DNA from: Haematococcus lacustris
Lineage: Eukaryota > Chlorophyta > Chlorophyceae > Chlamydomonadales > Haematococcaceae
Direction: 5' to 3'
Assembly: GCA_030144725.1 (NCBI GenBank)
Contig: JASKMD010000007.1
Span: 4,930,563-4,994,562 of the forward strand
DNA length: 64,000 nucleotides
Part shown: positions 12,051 through 24,600 of the stretch, one piece after another
How the letters are laid out: every line of letters starts with the position of its first letter
Numbering within the stretch: position 1 is the first letter of the stretch
Made by a program: the position numbers and the translations under genes
The notes under the pieces: generated by a model
What the model saw: the letters and a program-made list of their open reading frames with translations, nothing else
Database searches by the model: none
What the model was told of the DNA's origin: nothing

Positions 12051-13608
12051 ATTGTGGGGCGCCTGATGTAGGGGTGCGTGCTGAGGTGTCTTCTTTGCCT
12101 GCATCACCACTCAGTGTTCCTGCTGGGGCCATGAGGAAGGCAAGTGGTGCAGTGGGTGAGGTAAGTGATGCAGGTGTGCTGCAGTGGATGAGCAGCAGCA
12201 GGCTGCAGGTGTGGTGCAGTGGTGCAGCTGCAGGATGGGCTGGGAGCTTACCATTTCATCATAGCTTACCACTCCATCCACCATCTTGCTCACGTCTCAG
12301 GCTGGTGCTCAGCCATTTGTGCATGGTGTCGTGTGCAAGGCGAGGGTCGCTCTTGAGGGCACAATGCCTTGAAGCTCAAATGGCCAGGGCATGCAAAATA
12401 GCTTTGCTATCATGGTAAGCATGCAAATGCACCATATGCACTAGCTGCAGCAAGCCTTTGTTGAGCGCATCTTGAATTGCATGAAGTGAAAGGAGCGCAA
12501 GATGTTGCCCTAGTTCTTAGGGCGAGGATTGAGTTTTGTGATGAGGTTGGCTATAATCAACGGCTGAGTTTGAGGTTGGCTATAATCAACGGTTGGCTCA
12601 CACTGGATGCAGGCTGTCATTAACGACTGGGGCATAATCAGCTGTAGGTTGCCTGTGCTACAGCATTCTAAAATATAGGCAATAAACGTTTAGATCCGGG
12701 TAAAGTGAAATTTTAGAAGCTAGTAGTACTAGCTAGTAGTACCGCAGTAGGTCACCCCCGCCATTGGCCCCGCAATTCACTTTTTGGCACCGTCTTTGAT
12801 CCGCTGCATGTAATTCTTCCACCATTGGGCTCTACATCTCACAACGGTGTCGCTAGCAGGTTAGGCCCTCTTTTGTCGATTGTACTGCATTGTGTCGACG
12901 ACTTGATTAGCCTCGCTATGTCATTCTCCATCCGTTTATATGCGTGTCGCAACAGGAGAGATGAATTGGTGGCCGGGGCATTTCCGTGCCGAGCAGCCTT
13001 TGCTGCCGTTGGACTGGGCAACTCGCGAATACATCTCAGGTAAGCACGGGGTGCTGTTTCTTAGTGCGTTTTGCATACAATGTCAACACATGCAACCAAA
13101 TCTGCTGACCTCCACAGGTGCTTGGCTGTTGTGAAGATCAGCATCAAACCCACAGCAGCCCAAGGCTCTTCCAAGCAGGAGTGCAGCAAGGGAATCAGCT
13201 CTTGAAAACAGTGAGCAAGAGGTGAGTAAGGTTGTAATTTACCTCACCTTGTCTAGGTCAGTTTGATGTTCGTGTGAACACTTGTGAAACGCATGCCAGG
13301 CATGAGCAGCTGAGGGAAGCACACAACTGTCGTGAGCCTTAAGATTTGATTAATTAGAACTAATTAATAAGCATGTTTTGTGGTGTGTGCCCCAAGACCT
13401 TGTCTTTGTGATTGTGTGTGCAGGATGCCAATGAATCACCCCCATCTCCATCACCGAGCAAGGCAGCAGCGGCGTAGAGCAGCAGCCAACAAGGAGGTAG
13501 CAAGGAGTCAGCAAGGCATGACATGGAGCTGGACGTTGTTGTTGTGTTGTATTGTGTGTTGTTGTGTTGTGTCACCTTGTTGTTAGGGTACCCCCCCCCT
13601 CCCCCCTA
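12051..13608. other. Intergenic; dispersed repeat
   Basis: No confident gene. Two copies of GAGGTTGGCTATAATCAACG lie near 12,543 and 12,570. The stretch around 13,000-13,200 is a copy of the repeat also seen at about 9,480-9,700. Confidence 0.45.
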
Positions 13609-13795
13609 AAATCTAGCCCAGCCCAGCCCACCCCACCCCAGCCTAGCCCAGCCCAGCCCAGCCCAGCCCAGCCCAGCCCAGCCCAGCCCAGCCCAGCCTA
13701 GCCCAGCCCAGCCCAGCCCAGCCTAGCCTAGCCCAGCCCACCCCAGACCAGCCTAGCTTAGCCCGCCCAGCCCAGCCCAGCCCAGCCTGATTTGG
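13609..13795. repeat. CCCAG minisatellite
   Basis: About 35 imperfect copies of the 5-mer CCCAG (variants CCTAG, CCACC). Confidence 0.95.
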
Positions 13796-14846
13796 TACCA
13801 TGGGGCATAGGCAGCAAGGCAAAGTGCTTAGCAGTCCCGTGGTGAGTGTTAGCTATAGCAAGGAGGTGCGACCAGCCCTTGCTTGTTGTGCACATAGCAT
13901 AGGTGGTGTGTGAGGCATGAGTCATTGTGTTGTGGTGTGTTGTTGAGGTGGTGGTGTTGATGTGTACGAGTGGAGGTGTTGTGGTGTGGTGTTGCCACCT
14001 TTTTACATCAATGCATGTGCTTGGCATCAGCGATACATGTCTTCTGTAGTGGTGTTGCAAGGCGTTTGAGCATCGATACATGTATTGCTGTAATGATTTT
14101 GCGTGACATGTGCCTGCTGAAGTTGAGGAAGAGGGTTGAGGCACCACGGCACATGTAACACTGAAAGCCAGAGCCATCCCGAGGCATCCCGACAACATAT
14201 CGCCAAGTGATGATGTAGCGCTGTCATAAGGCAGCTTACATTTACATAGAGTCATGCCGCAACGTAAGTGAGGTAAGGGGTGCCAGCTTGCTGACTTGTG
14301 CGCATATGCACGAATTATATGCTCCATGCACTGACATGCAAGCAGGCGTACTGCACTTGTGCCGTTGGCTTACGGCGTGCGTAGAAGGACTGCCAGCCTC
14401 GCCTTATGATGTGCGTGAGTCTTTTAGGAGCGGAAAGCACAGGTCAGGTTTGGGCGGGCGCCGATCTGAGCTAGTGTTTTGCGGCTGCGGGGTGCCGGAT
14501 ACGCCTGTTACACCCAACTGCGCCAAAACTTTGTCGCGAGCTACACGGAGATTCGCGCCCCAGACCGTCTCACATTTGCGGGGCCAATGGCGGGGGTGAC
14601 CAGTAGTCATGGAGGCACACACACCATATGGGCTGAGCTGAAGTTGGCGCGCTAGTAGTAGCCTTGACTACAATGAGCTCGCAGCCTGAGTTCTACTATA
14701 ACTGGGCAATAACACGATGGTTTGCACGGAGAGTGAGAAGTCACAGAGACAGTTTGCACGCCACTTTGCACGCCGGCGTGCAAAACATTGAATAACCTAA
14801 AAAAAGGGCCGGTTATTTTGGGCTCTCACTGAGAGAGTCTCAGTGG
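13796..14846. other. No confident gene
   Basis: Short open frames only. Nothing recognisable precedes the Ndc10-like gene start except a polypurine AAAAAAAGGGCC stretch near 14,800. Confidence 0.4.
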
Positions 14847-17800
14847 ATGGGCGGGCAAGGCAGCGGCCGCAAGCGCAAGGCCAACGCTGAGGCCAACGCC
14901 GAGGCCAACGCCGAGGCGGATACTAGCAATGGCGATGCAAGGTGGGGTTCCGCAGTGGATATGCGAGGTGGGGTTGCGCAGTGGATGTGCGTGTGTGGAT
15001 GCGGTGCGGTGCAGCGTTGTGCATGTGCAGGGATCCAGAGCAGCTAACAACAGAGCAGCTGCAGCACGTCTTGCAGATAAGACAGCAACAACGCAAACCC
15101 AATACAGCCATCGCATACAACACTCAATTGTGCAAGATAAAGAAGATATGCGTCGAGGAAGGGTGGGACTTCGACGCGTTGGACATTGGTACGTGCCGGA
15201 TGGTGCTGGTGGAACTGCTCCGCATGGCCAAGGATGGTACAATGGTGGGTTCACAGCACGAGTGCAAGAACTGTGAGTGCACAATGAAGGAATGGATGAA
15301 GGATGGGGGTGTCCTTGCAGAAGCGGTCAACATGGAAGCAAATGTACTCCGCTCTGCAAAAACAATTTGACCAGTGTCAACTTCTGGCTGGGGTGAGCAC
15401 AGCAAAGAAGCTGGTAGATGACAACCAGTTCAGACTGGTGTACGAAGCCATCAATTCGATTGTGGATGGACCGGACGTGCGGTCTGGGGATGATCCTCAA
15501 GCTGGCTCAGCAGGTGCAACTCTGCTGCATTGCTGCCAATTGTACAAGCTGTCTAGCTGCCAGCCTGCCGCCCCGATGCCAACCTAATGCTAGGCTACCA
15601 GCAATGCTCTTAGACGTGCTTAGGCCCTGATACTAGCATGTGCCCCATGGCCTAATGCCCTTGCTGCCCTACTGCCCCCACCTCCATTGCTGCCACACAT
15701 GCGCACATGGCCATGCTCTCAGGCAATGTGATGGCAATGAAGGATCTGCAGCAGCTCGCCCATGCCTTAAACTTGCAACCTGGGCCCAAGGCAGCTTTGA
15801 TGTTGTAAGTGTTATACTTGTTATGATGCAAGTGTCTTATGTGCAAGTGTCTTATGTGCAAGTGTCTTATGATGCAAGTGTCTTATGTGCAAGTGTCTTA
15901 CATGGCTTATGTCGCCCTACCTCCATTGTCTTGCCTCTACTGTATAGGAGCCTCATGCTTGTCTGTTGGGCTGGCTGCTGCCGCAATGACGATGCTCGCT
16001 GGCTGCATCTAGCTGACATGCGTGAGCCCCGACTGTTGCCTTTCGTGCTCTAGGCAACTGGCTGTGTGACTCGATGCTAGAGAGCTACAGCCAGAAGACA
16101 CCCACTGATGTGGTGCTCATTGTGGGCGGCTATGACTGGCAGCGTCTCCAAGGGCAGTGCTTCTTCCACCCACGTTACCAGCTCCATGTGCCTGACAGCC
16201 TGCAACTAGTGGTCTTCCCCTTCTTGAAGTCCTTGCGACAGCAATCGGCGACGGTGAGTCCTTGCCTTAGCAGCTTAGCAGCTTGCCATGGCAATTGCCG
16301 CTGGCTATGTGTTTGATCATGCTTTTCTCACCTGTGTGAAGGTGAGCCGGGACCCCAAGAAGCCCTCTCCTGCTTACGTGTGCACTGCATTGAACGAGGT
16401 CGCTCGGGTGTTGGTGCAAGACACTGCACATGACATCGCTGAAGGCCTGATGAAAGGCGGCTGCCTGCCTCAGTTGTTGCAGTCATCACTCGCTCAAGTC
16501 CTTTGGAAGGAGCCTGAATTTGTGGCACTCGTGTGGCAGCTCAAGCATGCGCTGGAATCCAAGGCAAGTACATGCAATATCCATATTCACTTATCACCAT
16601 CTCTATGCCCCTTGTTGCCTCCCGCTCAACTATGCTAGCTCCTTGCCCTTGTCCATGTTGCACAATTGCAACTTACCTTGCTTCCTTGTGCTTGCTATAT
16701 CGTTGCTGCTCAGGTGTATGACATGCTTGCGCCAGCAAACATGCAAGACACCCTAGCAGCGCTGCAGCAAACTGTCAAGCAGTTGCCTGCTACCCTTACC
16801 ACAGTGCTTGGTTTGGCAGTGCGATGTGCTCCTATGATTCAGATGGGGCAACAACCCAGCCAACAGCCCAGCCAGCTGCCCAGCCACCCCGCCCAGCCCA
16901 GCCCACCCAGCCAGCTGCCCAGCCACAGCTCTCTCCATCTGCCCAGCCCAGCTGCCAGCCCTGCAGCTGGAGCCAGCCTTGCAGCAGGTGCCCTGGCCAG
17001 GCACCAGCCCAGCCCAGCTGCCAGCCCTGCAGCAGGTGCCCTGGCCAGGCGCCAGCCCAGCCCAGCTGCCAGCCCTGCAGCAGGTGCCCAGCCAAGGGTT
17101 ACCATGCAGCACCTGCCCAGCCAAGGGGCCAGCCTTGGAGGCACCACAAGTCAGGCTAGCTCCACGGTCAGCGGTAGGAAGAGCCATAGACATGGGCAGG
17201 AGGCGTGGATGAGCAACGTCAACAGCATACCTGCAGCTGTTAGAGAATGGCAAGAGGGTGGCGGCTTAAGGCAGCCGTTAGAAGCTTTGGAAAGTCAGCC
17301 GGGAAGGCCGCACACGGCGGGCAACAGCTACTATGCACAACAACTTGGACGCTTTAAAGATATCCCGTTCACCTTGAAGGTCATCCAGCGTCAGCGCAGT
17401 ATTGCTACCCTCACGGACACAGCTGTAGTTGTGCAAGCAGAGGCTGATGCACACTTCCAACAACTGGCAGCTGCCTCAGGTGGTCCCAATAAGAAGCGCA
17501 CCAGCCGAGCGTGGTCAGGGTACCTGGCATGGCTCGAGGAGGCCTATCCCCAGCAGGTCAGCGTGGCAAGGAGGTGGAAGCAGGACCCATCAGCAAGTGA
17601 CGCCCAGGTCAATGCAATGCTTGCAGAGGCACAATTGCCCAAAGCAGTGCTTACAACACCTATGAAACAATTGCAGCAGACTCGAGCAGCCACTGGCAAT
17701 GCACCCCCTGCTGTCGGTTGGGCCAGAAAGCAGCTGGCTTTTCCCACAGCTCCGGACTCACAGCTGGTAGCAGGGGCTGGCCCCTCTGTTGGGCTGGCAG

Positions 17801-18306
17801 CTGCTAGGCTGGCTGCATCACCACCAGAGGAAGCATGGGCTGCCCCCTCTGCTGGATCGGCAGCTAATGAGCTGGCAGTAGTATCACCACCAAATGAATC
17901 AGGGGTTGGCCCCTCAACTGGGCTAGCGTCTGCACCACTACAAGGGGGAGCAGGGATGACAGCAGACAGCGACATTGCAGCTGCAGCTGATGTGCTAGTG
18001 CTCGAAATATTGAAGGGGTTGAGGGATCAGACTGGGGCGGACGTGCAGCCACAGGTACTCAAGAACGTGGTCTCAAGGATAGCTACCAATGTGAAGAAAG
18101 AGGTGGCAAAGGCTCTTCGGCTGCCGTTGAAAGCTGATGCAGCTGGCAAGAAGCCGTTGAGCGGCTACGCATTGTTCAGCGGCATGAAGCGGGCAGAGAT
18201 TGGCAATGCTGCCATAGCAGCTGCATGGCAAGGCGCTGCGCAAGATGTGTACGCTGTTTACCGTACTATCCTTTTTGATTCGCGAGGCCACGAAAAATAT
18301 AATTAA
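14847..18306 (+). CDS. Ndc10/tyrosine-recombinase-fold protein (Crypton-like)
   Basis: Eight exons (14,847-14,941; 15,031-15,244; 15,321-15,513; 15,723-15,804; 15,948-16,021; 16,054-16,253; 16,342-16,563; 16,714-18,306) join with matching phases into 890 residues. After a basic KRKANAEAN repeat, RKPNTAIAYNTQL resembles a recombinase core-binding domain. GCCRNDDARWLHLADM resembles the Arg-containing box I of tyrosine recombinases and the fungal Ndc10 domain. FHPRYQLHVPDSLQLVVFPF resembles the segment that follows in Ndc10-like proteins. I do not see the later HxxR/Tyr residues. A Pro/Ala/Gln-rich spacer (about residues 410-510) and a C-terminal KPLSGYALFSGMKRAEI, slightly HMG-box-like, follow. 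The intron at 16,564 is GC-AG; the 32-nt intron at 16,022 is unusually short. The last codons run into an inverted repeat. Function unknown: domesticated or mobile. Confidence 0.6.
15825..15905. repeat. Short intronic tandem repeat
   Basis: Alternating units of ATGTGCAAGTGTCTT and ATGATGCAAGTGTCTT, five or six copies, inside an intron of the Ndc10-like gene. Confidence 0.85.
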
Positions 18307-19357
18307 ATACTCGTTCCCGACCCAAAAATATAATTGTTTACTCTTTCCCGATGCAAAAGTTGTTGCAAAACACAGTTTTAACAAGGTGGGTGTGCCTATA
18401 AATATTCAAGACAGCTATACCTTGCATAACATGTCAATTCTCCGTGGTTTAAACACTTTTTGCTAAGGTCACCAAGTCAAGCCACCTGGTCACAAAGTCA
18501 CAGCCTTTGTGCAAGGGCACTGTAACTGTGCACCAGGTCAGCTTCTAGACTTTGCACTAGATAGGGCACTGAACCTCCCCTATGAAATCATGGTGCTCAT
18601 GTGGCTGCTTGCAGTGTCGGCATATCTCTGCATCTTCCTTTGAGCACTCAAATCTGCGTGCCCTAGCAGTCACCCATGCCGCAGCCTTCGCCAAGGCGAG
18701 CACACCAGTGGCTGACTTTGTGCGGCCAGCCTCCCGAGCTGCTGCCCCAGCTTCGCCAGCCACCCTTGCAGCTGACCTGGTGCAGCCCGCCACCCCGGCT
18801 GCTGCCCCAGCCCGGCCAACCACCCCAACAGCTGACTTCGTGGGGCCTACTACCCACCCCTCGTTGTTGGCACTACCATCTACGCTGCTGCTGTTGTCGC
18901 CGTTGCTGTTGCTGTCGCTGCTAGTGTTGGCGTTGCTGCTGTTGGCGCTGCTGCTAGTGTCGCACACCAACCGTGCTTGCCATGAGACCTGCCGCTTCGG
19001 CTGGGAGGAGGAGGCGTGCTAGGCGACGCGGCGGGGTCGCGGGCAAGCAGCAGCCCGATGCTAGAGAGCTTGCGAGGTCTGCCCGGCCCACGCTTCTCGA
19101 CAGCCGCATCTTGACAATCGAGTGCCCTTTGATGGAGCATTTCATCGTGTTGGTCAAGCTGGCGTAGCAGATTTTCGGCTGCATCGTCGGCACTGATGCC
19201 ACGGACCACGAAGCGGTCCATCGCAGCACCATTAACGCAGGTCAAATAATTGTTTGACCACTTCGCGATTGAGCCGAAAATCACATTGTTTACTCGTTCG
19301 CGATTTCGCGAGGCCAAAAAAACAATTCGCGAACGCGAATCAAAAGGGAGAGTACGG
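18262..19357. mobile_element. Possible DNA transposon bounded by imperfect inverted repeats
   Basis: TACCGTACTATCC followed by TTTTTGATTCGCG near 18,262-18,290 matches, in inverse orientation, the sequence ending at 19,357; further similarity (ACTCGTTC, TTGTTTAC) continues inward. The 1.1-kb interior holds a minus-strand open frame with an AT-hook. No clean target duplication could be seen, so the borders are approximate. The plus-strand end of the Ndc10-like reading frame enters the left repeat. Confidence 0.4.
18557..19221 (-). CDS. AT-hook / CCHH-type fragment, transposon-related
   Basis: From ATG at 19,221 the minus strand encodes MDRFVVRGISADDAAENLL and an AT-hook core KRGPGRPRKL, then Ser/Pro/Ala-rich sequence to a stop at 18,880. 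A second frame (18,970-18,557) is Ser/Asn-rich, then Ala/Gly-rich, and ends with CSKEDAEICRHCKQPHEHHDF, which could bind zinc. The two may be exons of one gene or frames broken by an indel. No catalytic domain is present. Probably the N-terminal part of a transposase-type protein; weakly supported. Confidence 0.35.
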
Positions 19358-20220
19358 TATGCAGCAATTGTGAACAATCTGGAGGGACGGGCAGGCTATT
19401 GACGTGCAGGCTAGGGAAGGGCCGGCTACTGTGAACACGGTGGTTGTATTGACGTTTGACGGTTCATTTGCTTGGGTACCTTCCTTGCCTTCTTTGTAAG
19501 CGACATGTAAAAGATGTATATCTGAGGTGTATGCAAAATACAGGATCAAATAATTTTTCATAACACGGATGGGTATATCAAGGCTGCAAAGTGCGAGCAG
19601 CTTGCTCCGCGTGCTCCGCAAGTGTTCCGCAAGTCGCGAGTGTGCTAGTAGCATGTAAGGCTTGCACATGGAAACCTGCAAGTCGCGAGTTACCCGAGAA
19701 AGCTCGCATACGCAACTATTGCAATCTCAACGCGGCAAATGCAACAAAGCGCGGTAGCTTAGCGGACATGTTGCCAGGCTGGCATGTATACTTATAATTG
19801 CCAGGCTGGCATGTTGACTAGAAGCTTCGGGCCTTGGGCAGGCCGCGCTCATCGCGGATAGACAAATAGAACGCTTTGTCGTTGCTGCTAAGCCACTTCG
19901 TCGTCAAAAACTTCAGATATTTGACCTAACGTTGACTGCGCTTTTGTATAATTGACGGGCCGCGGGGTACGCTTTTGTATAATTGACGGGCCGCGGGGTA
20001 CGCTTTTGTATAATTGACGGGCCGCGGACCTCAGATATACTAGATAATCGCCTCTACCTCGCTCATTACGCGAAACTAATGGACTCGTCCTCGTCTCCGC
20101 GGCCATACACACCTCGGCTGCGCCTCGGTGTGTATGTCCGCATCGTCTCGGACTCGTCCATTATTTTCGCATAATGTACTCGGCCCGCCGATTATCCATT
20201 ACATATTATGTAAAGCGACT
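19358..20220. other. No confident gene
   Basis: Contains only short open frames, a repeated CCAGGCTGGCATGT near 19,770 and 19,800, and the 31-bp triplication described separately. Confidence 0.4.
19941..20033. repeat. 31-bp unit, three tandem copies
   Basis: CTTTTGTATAATTGACGGGC followed by CGCGGGGTACG is repeated at 19,941, 19,972 and 20,003; the third copy diverges at its end. Confidence 0.93.
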
Positions 20221-20224
20221 AGTA

Positions 20225-20965
20225 TGAGATGGCTACCACCACCACCACCACCACCACTAGCAGGGGCAGCTGCCCTACCACCACCCACCACCAGCTGTAG
20301 CCATGACCCCCTCACCCCTCTTGCTACCACCACTAGCAGGGGCAGCTGCCCTACCACCACCCACCACCAGCTGTAGCCATGACCCCCTCACCCCTCTTGC
20401 TACCACCACTAGCAGGGGCAGCTGCCCTACCACCACCCACCACCAGCTGTAGCCATGACCCCCTCACCTCTCTGGCTACTACCACCACCACCACCACTAG
20501 CAGGGGCAGCTGCCCTACCACCACCCACCACCATCTGTAGCCATGACCCCCTCACCCCTCTTGCTACCACCACTAGCAGGGGCAGCTGCCCTACTACCAC
20601 CCACCACCAGCTGTAGCCATGACCCCCTCACCCCTCTTGCTACCACCACTAGCAGGGGCAGCTGCCCTACCACCACCCACCACCAGCTGTAGCCATGACC
20701 CCCTCACCCCTCTGGCTACTACCACCACCACCACCACCACCTCCACCACCACTAGCAGGGGCAGCTGCACTACCACCACCCACCACCAGCTGTAGCCATG
20801 ATACCCTCACCCCTCTTGCTACCACCACCACCACCACTAGCAGGGGCAGCTGCCCTACCACCACCCACCACCAGCTGTAGCCATGACCCCCTCACCCCTC
20901 TTGCTACCACCATCATTACCACCAGCAGTGGCAGCTGCCCTACCACTAAAAGCCACCAACTGTAG
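20225..20965. repeat. ~76-bp minisatellite, about nine copies
   Basis: Each unit holds GCTACCACCACTAGCAGGGG, CAGCTGCCCTACCACCACCC and CAGCTGTAGCCATGACCCCC. ACC triplet number varies between units. No gene is supported inside it. Confidence 0.95.
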
Positions 20966-21688
20966 CCATGAGACCCATCACCCCTATTGCAAATAGCAAA
21001 GCAGTTTCCCCTCCTTGCAACATGTCTTACAGCATGAATGTCCTACTTCGGAGTTTTGGTGCGCACTGTGCTGCGTACAGCTATGTATATCTGCTCCTTA
21101 CAAGCCCCTGTCGACTTGTGTCCGAAGGTACTAATCCGAGTACAGTGCAGTGGCCTATGCCGGCCTATGTTTGTGTGCCAATGTGCTTATACCATCGACA
21201 CCATCGGCAGGGCATCCCATCGGGAACATCGCGACTAAGCGATGAGCGCCCGGGATGAGGCTTACAGCGTGATTAGGCTTGCAGTGCCATTGTATCATGG
21301 CCGCAGTCACAACCTTGCTTCAGAGTTTGCTCTCACAATTTGCGAGTGACCAGGCCGCAAACTCGGCCCCGATCCGAGCTGTGACGCCCATCCTACTCAG
21401 CGCAGCGCGCTGATGCCGTTTCTGCAATAAACGGGCGTCACAGCGTCAGGCGCAAACTCCCTCACTCCCCTCACACTCGGCCGCAAACCATCAGTATAAC
21501 TATTGCCTGATTATAGAGTAGTTCAAGGGCTGAAGGATTCAGATGTAGGTTGTTTTGTAGCGTACTGTAATCACTTTCCTTTCCTTTTGGAATTCCTTTC
21601 CTTTTGTGATTCCTTTCCTTTCCTTTTGGAATTTCCGCGTCACAGGGGCTTTCATGTCCATGTTTGCGGAGATGCACACCTTTGAGCG
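20966..21688. other. Upstream region of the Sec14-like gene
   Basis: No gene seen. Contains the inverted repeat above and a TTCCTTTCCTTTTGGAATT repeat cluster at about 21,570-21,640, close to the start codon. Confidence 0.4.
21378..21444. other. Perfect 12-bp inverted repeat upstream of Sec14-like gene
   Basis: GCTGTGACGCCC at 21,378-21,389 and GGGCGTCACAGC at 21,433-21,444 can pair with a 43-nt loop. It lies 245 bp before the start codon. It could be a hairpin, a palindromic binding-site pair (TGACGCCC cores) or a small-transposon end; the sequence does not decide. Confidence 0.45.
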
Positions 21689-24600
21689 ATGCCCAAAGCC
21701 CCCCCTCCTTCCATCTTGCTTAAGTTCAACGGTAGACTCGAGTGGCCGCTTGAGCCTGGCGTCGATGACTGGGGGCTCACTCCCGACCAGCAGGTAGCCC
21801 TCGCTCATCAATCGGCTCTTATATGTGGGCTACGGAGTGCGAGCCAAGTCGATCACCCACGTCGTGTCTGCAGGAATCTTATGTTGAGCAGTTTCGGCGC
21901 ATTCTAGCAGCAAAGAATGCCTGGAGAGAGGACCAGCATGGTATGCTGTTCTTTAAATCAGCCCTCAACTGCCAGCTCCTTCCTTCACGCGCGCGTGACC
22001 CGCCCGCCCTCTTCTTCACAGACTTTTTCCAGCTGCGGCGCTTCTTGCGAGCACGGTCATATGATTTGGAGAAGGCTACAGCAATGTGGCTGAATAACGT
22101 TGCTTTCAAGGCTGAGTTCAAGGTGGACACCATCCTGCAAGACTTCCTCTACGATGAACGGGACAGCTTTCTTAGGGCATACCCTCAGGGCTACCATAAG
22201 GTCGACAAGCAGGTAATGCCCAGCCTTCATGCAGGGGACAGCACAGCTGTCATAGAGGGTGTGTTCCATACCCTACTTGTGCCAGGTGTGCTGCTTGGTG
22301 CGCACAGGGTCGACCCATCTTCATCCAGCTCCTTGGTCAGCTTGACATCCACAAGCTGAAGCAGATCACTACAGAGCAGCGCATGGTAAAATACCACATC
22401 CAGGAATATGAACGCTGCATCAAAGTCATAATGCCAGTGTGCTCTCACCTGGCTGGGCGACACATCGACACCACCTTTGGCATCATGGACGTCAAAGGTG
22501 AGGGAGTATTCAGCATTGTTGTACTAGAAATTTTGAGAGGCCACATAGCACCACCAGCTGTGTAGCTGCAGGGGCACTGGTCCCTCGTCGCTGCTGCGTC
22601 AGCACAGCCATCCACTCGAGTGTGATGCATAGTTTAAAACACTGAATGGCAGTATCGCAGGTCTGTATCCTGTCTGCTCTGTGGCCGTACTGCAGGCGTG
22701 GGCATGAGCCATCTGACTGGGGAAACCAAGCGACTGATGGGTCTGATCACAAAGTATGACCAGGACAACTACCCGGAGCTACTGGGCCACATTTGCATCA
22801 TCAACGCCCCGTCCGTGTTCAGGATGATATGGGGCGTGGTAAAGGGCATGCTGGACGCACGGACGCAGGGCAAGATTGAGGTGACTGCACCGACCCCTGG
22901 AATCAATACTTAGCACACACCCCTTGCCCAGCACCAGCTGTAGCAGTAGCACCAGCCTTACCAACATTGAAGCCTGCTGTTGACTGCGTTGGAGGTCTGT
23001 GTATCTGCTTGCTGGCAAGCATTTGGGTCGCACTACATATGGTGCAGCACTTGACACCTGCTGATGTTGTGCTGTGCTGCCTGCGCTCCTGCTCCCACTT
23101 GTCAGCCAACATGCTCATGATGTCGCAGATCCTGGGTACCGACTACCTGCCAGGTCTGCTGAAATGGGTGGACATCAACAACCTGCCTGAGTTCCTCGGA
23201 GGCCGTAGCAAGGGCAGCTTGCTGGAGGACGTAGGCCCCTGGTCAGATCATGACGTGCTGGCCAGGCTGGGTCTGAGCGACGACCAGCTGCGGTTGGGGC
23301 ACTGCCCGGCTCCTTCTGTTTCAAACATGTCACGCCGCAGCTCCTCTATGGTGCACAGTGACGGGGACAGGCTGGTGTCACATGGCAGCATGCGCAGGCC
23401 CAGTGAGGGTAACCACCATCATGTGGGGGCCCCCCATGACTTAGTGAGGCTGAGTGAGAGTGATGGGTACCAGTCACCAGGAGGATCGACGGATGCTCAG
23501 AACAGCTTCAGGTGGGTTGCTATGGAGGGCAGCAGGGCAGAGCGGCACACCCCTGACTGGTGAGACACCATGCAGGCTGACATGGGGTGGCTGCACATGC
23601 GGCACGCCTGCCTGACCTGGAAACTCAGCTGTGCCACCCCTCCACCCATATGCAGTCCCCGTTGTGCCCATCTACACCTGCTGCCCACCCACCATGAGGT
23701 TGCTAGTGATAGACATGGGCATGCTAGCAGGGAGGCCCATGGCAAGGTTTGGCAGGGCGTGTTGGCACCACCAGCTGCAGTGGGTCACCAGGAACTGAAA
23801 CACCACCTGGCTGGGCACAGAGACCTCCTGCCCACCGTCACCCCATGTTGCCTGCAGGGCCAACAACTTCCGTCTCACTGCTGGCATCACACCCGAGCTG
23901 CTGGAGGAATCGCAACGGCGCTACGCAGGCTCCCTGGTCAGCAGCATGCCTTCACGCAGCCCGTCCCTCTCCTCTTCCTCTGTGGGAGCTAATGGGCTGA
24001 GCCCCGGCAACCACCCAGGCGCCAACCAGCCGTCCTTTGCAGCCATTCCTGAAGGGGGAGGGCCCTCCAAGCGTGCCTCAGCTGCTGTGGCCTTGTCCCC
24101 AGCTATCCAAGGTATGGAGGCGGGCAGAGGCCTCCCTCGGCCCCGATCCCTTGTCGATCGAGTGGAAGCGCTTGAGAAGGTGCTGCCGCCGCATATGAGC
24201 CGGCTGCGGGATGCTGTTCAAGATGTGGCATCGGAGCAGCAGGCTGCAACAGGCAACCAAGCGCTGGGAGGGGTAGGAGGGGCAGCCAGCAGCCGAACGG
24301 CACCAGAAGGCAGCTTGCTGAACAGGCTGGAAGTGCTGGAGGAAGCCATGGAAACGCTTTTGATAGCCCAGCAGGTGAAACGGGGGAGTGCATGGGTGCT
24401 GCGTTGCATGGGGTGGTGGTGGTGGTGGTGTGAGTGCTGTTTGCATGGCCCCTCCATGCAGCAGCATGTGGGTTGAGCATGCACCTTACAAGTGTCATTG
24501 TCGTCAGGGGTTGTATTATGTCCAGGGTCACATGCAACTGGGGGCAGAGAACCATGCAACAAGTGAAACGCTCAGCAAGCCTGATGGATGTGTTCGGTGA

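Noticed and set aside
20225..20965. CRISPR-like regular repeats
   Set aside because: Units are contiguous minisatellite copies without unique spacers, in a eukaryotic context.
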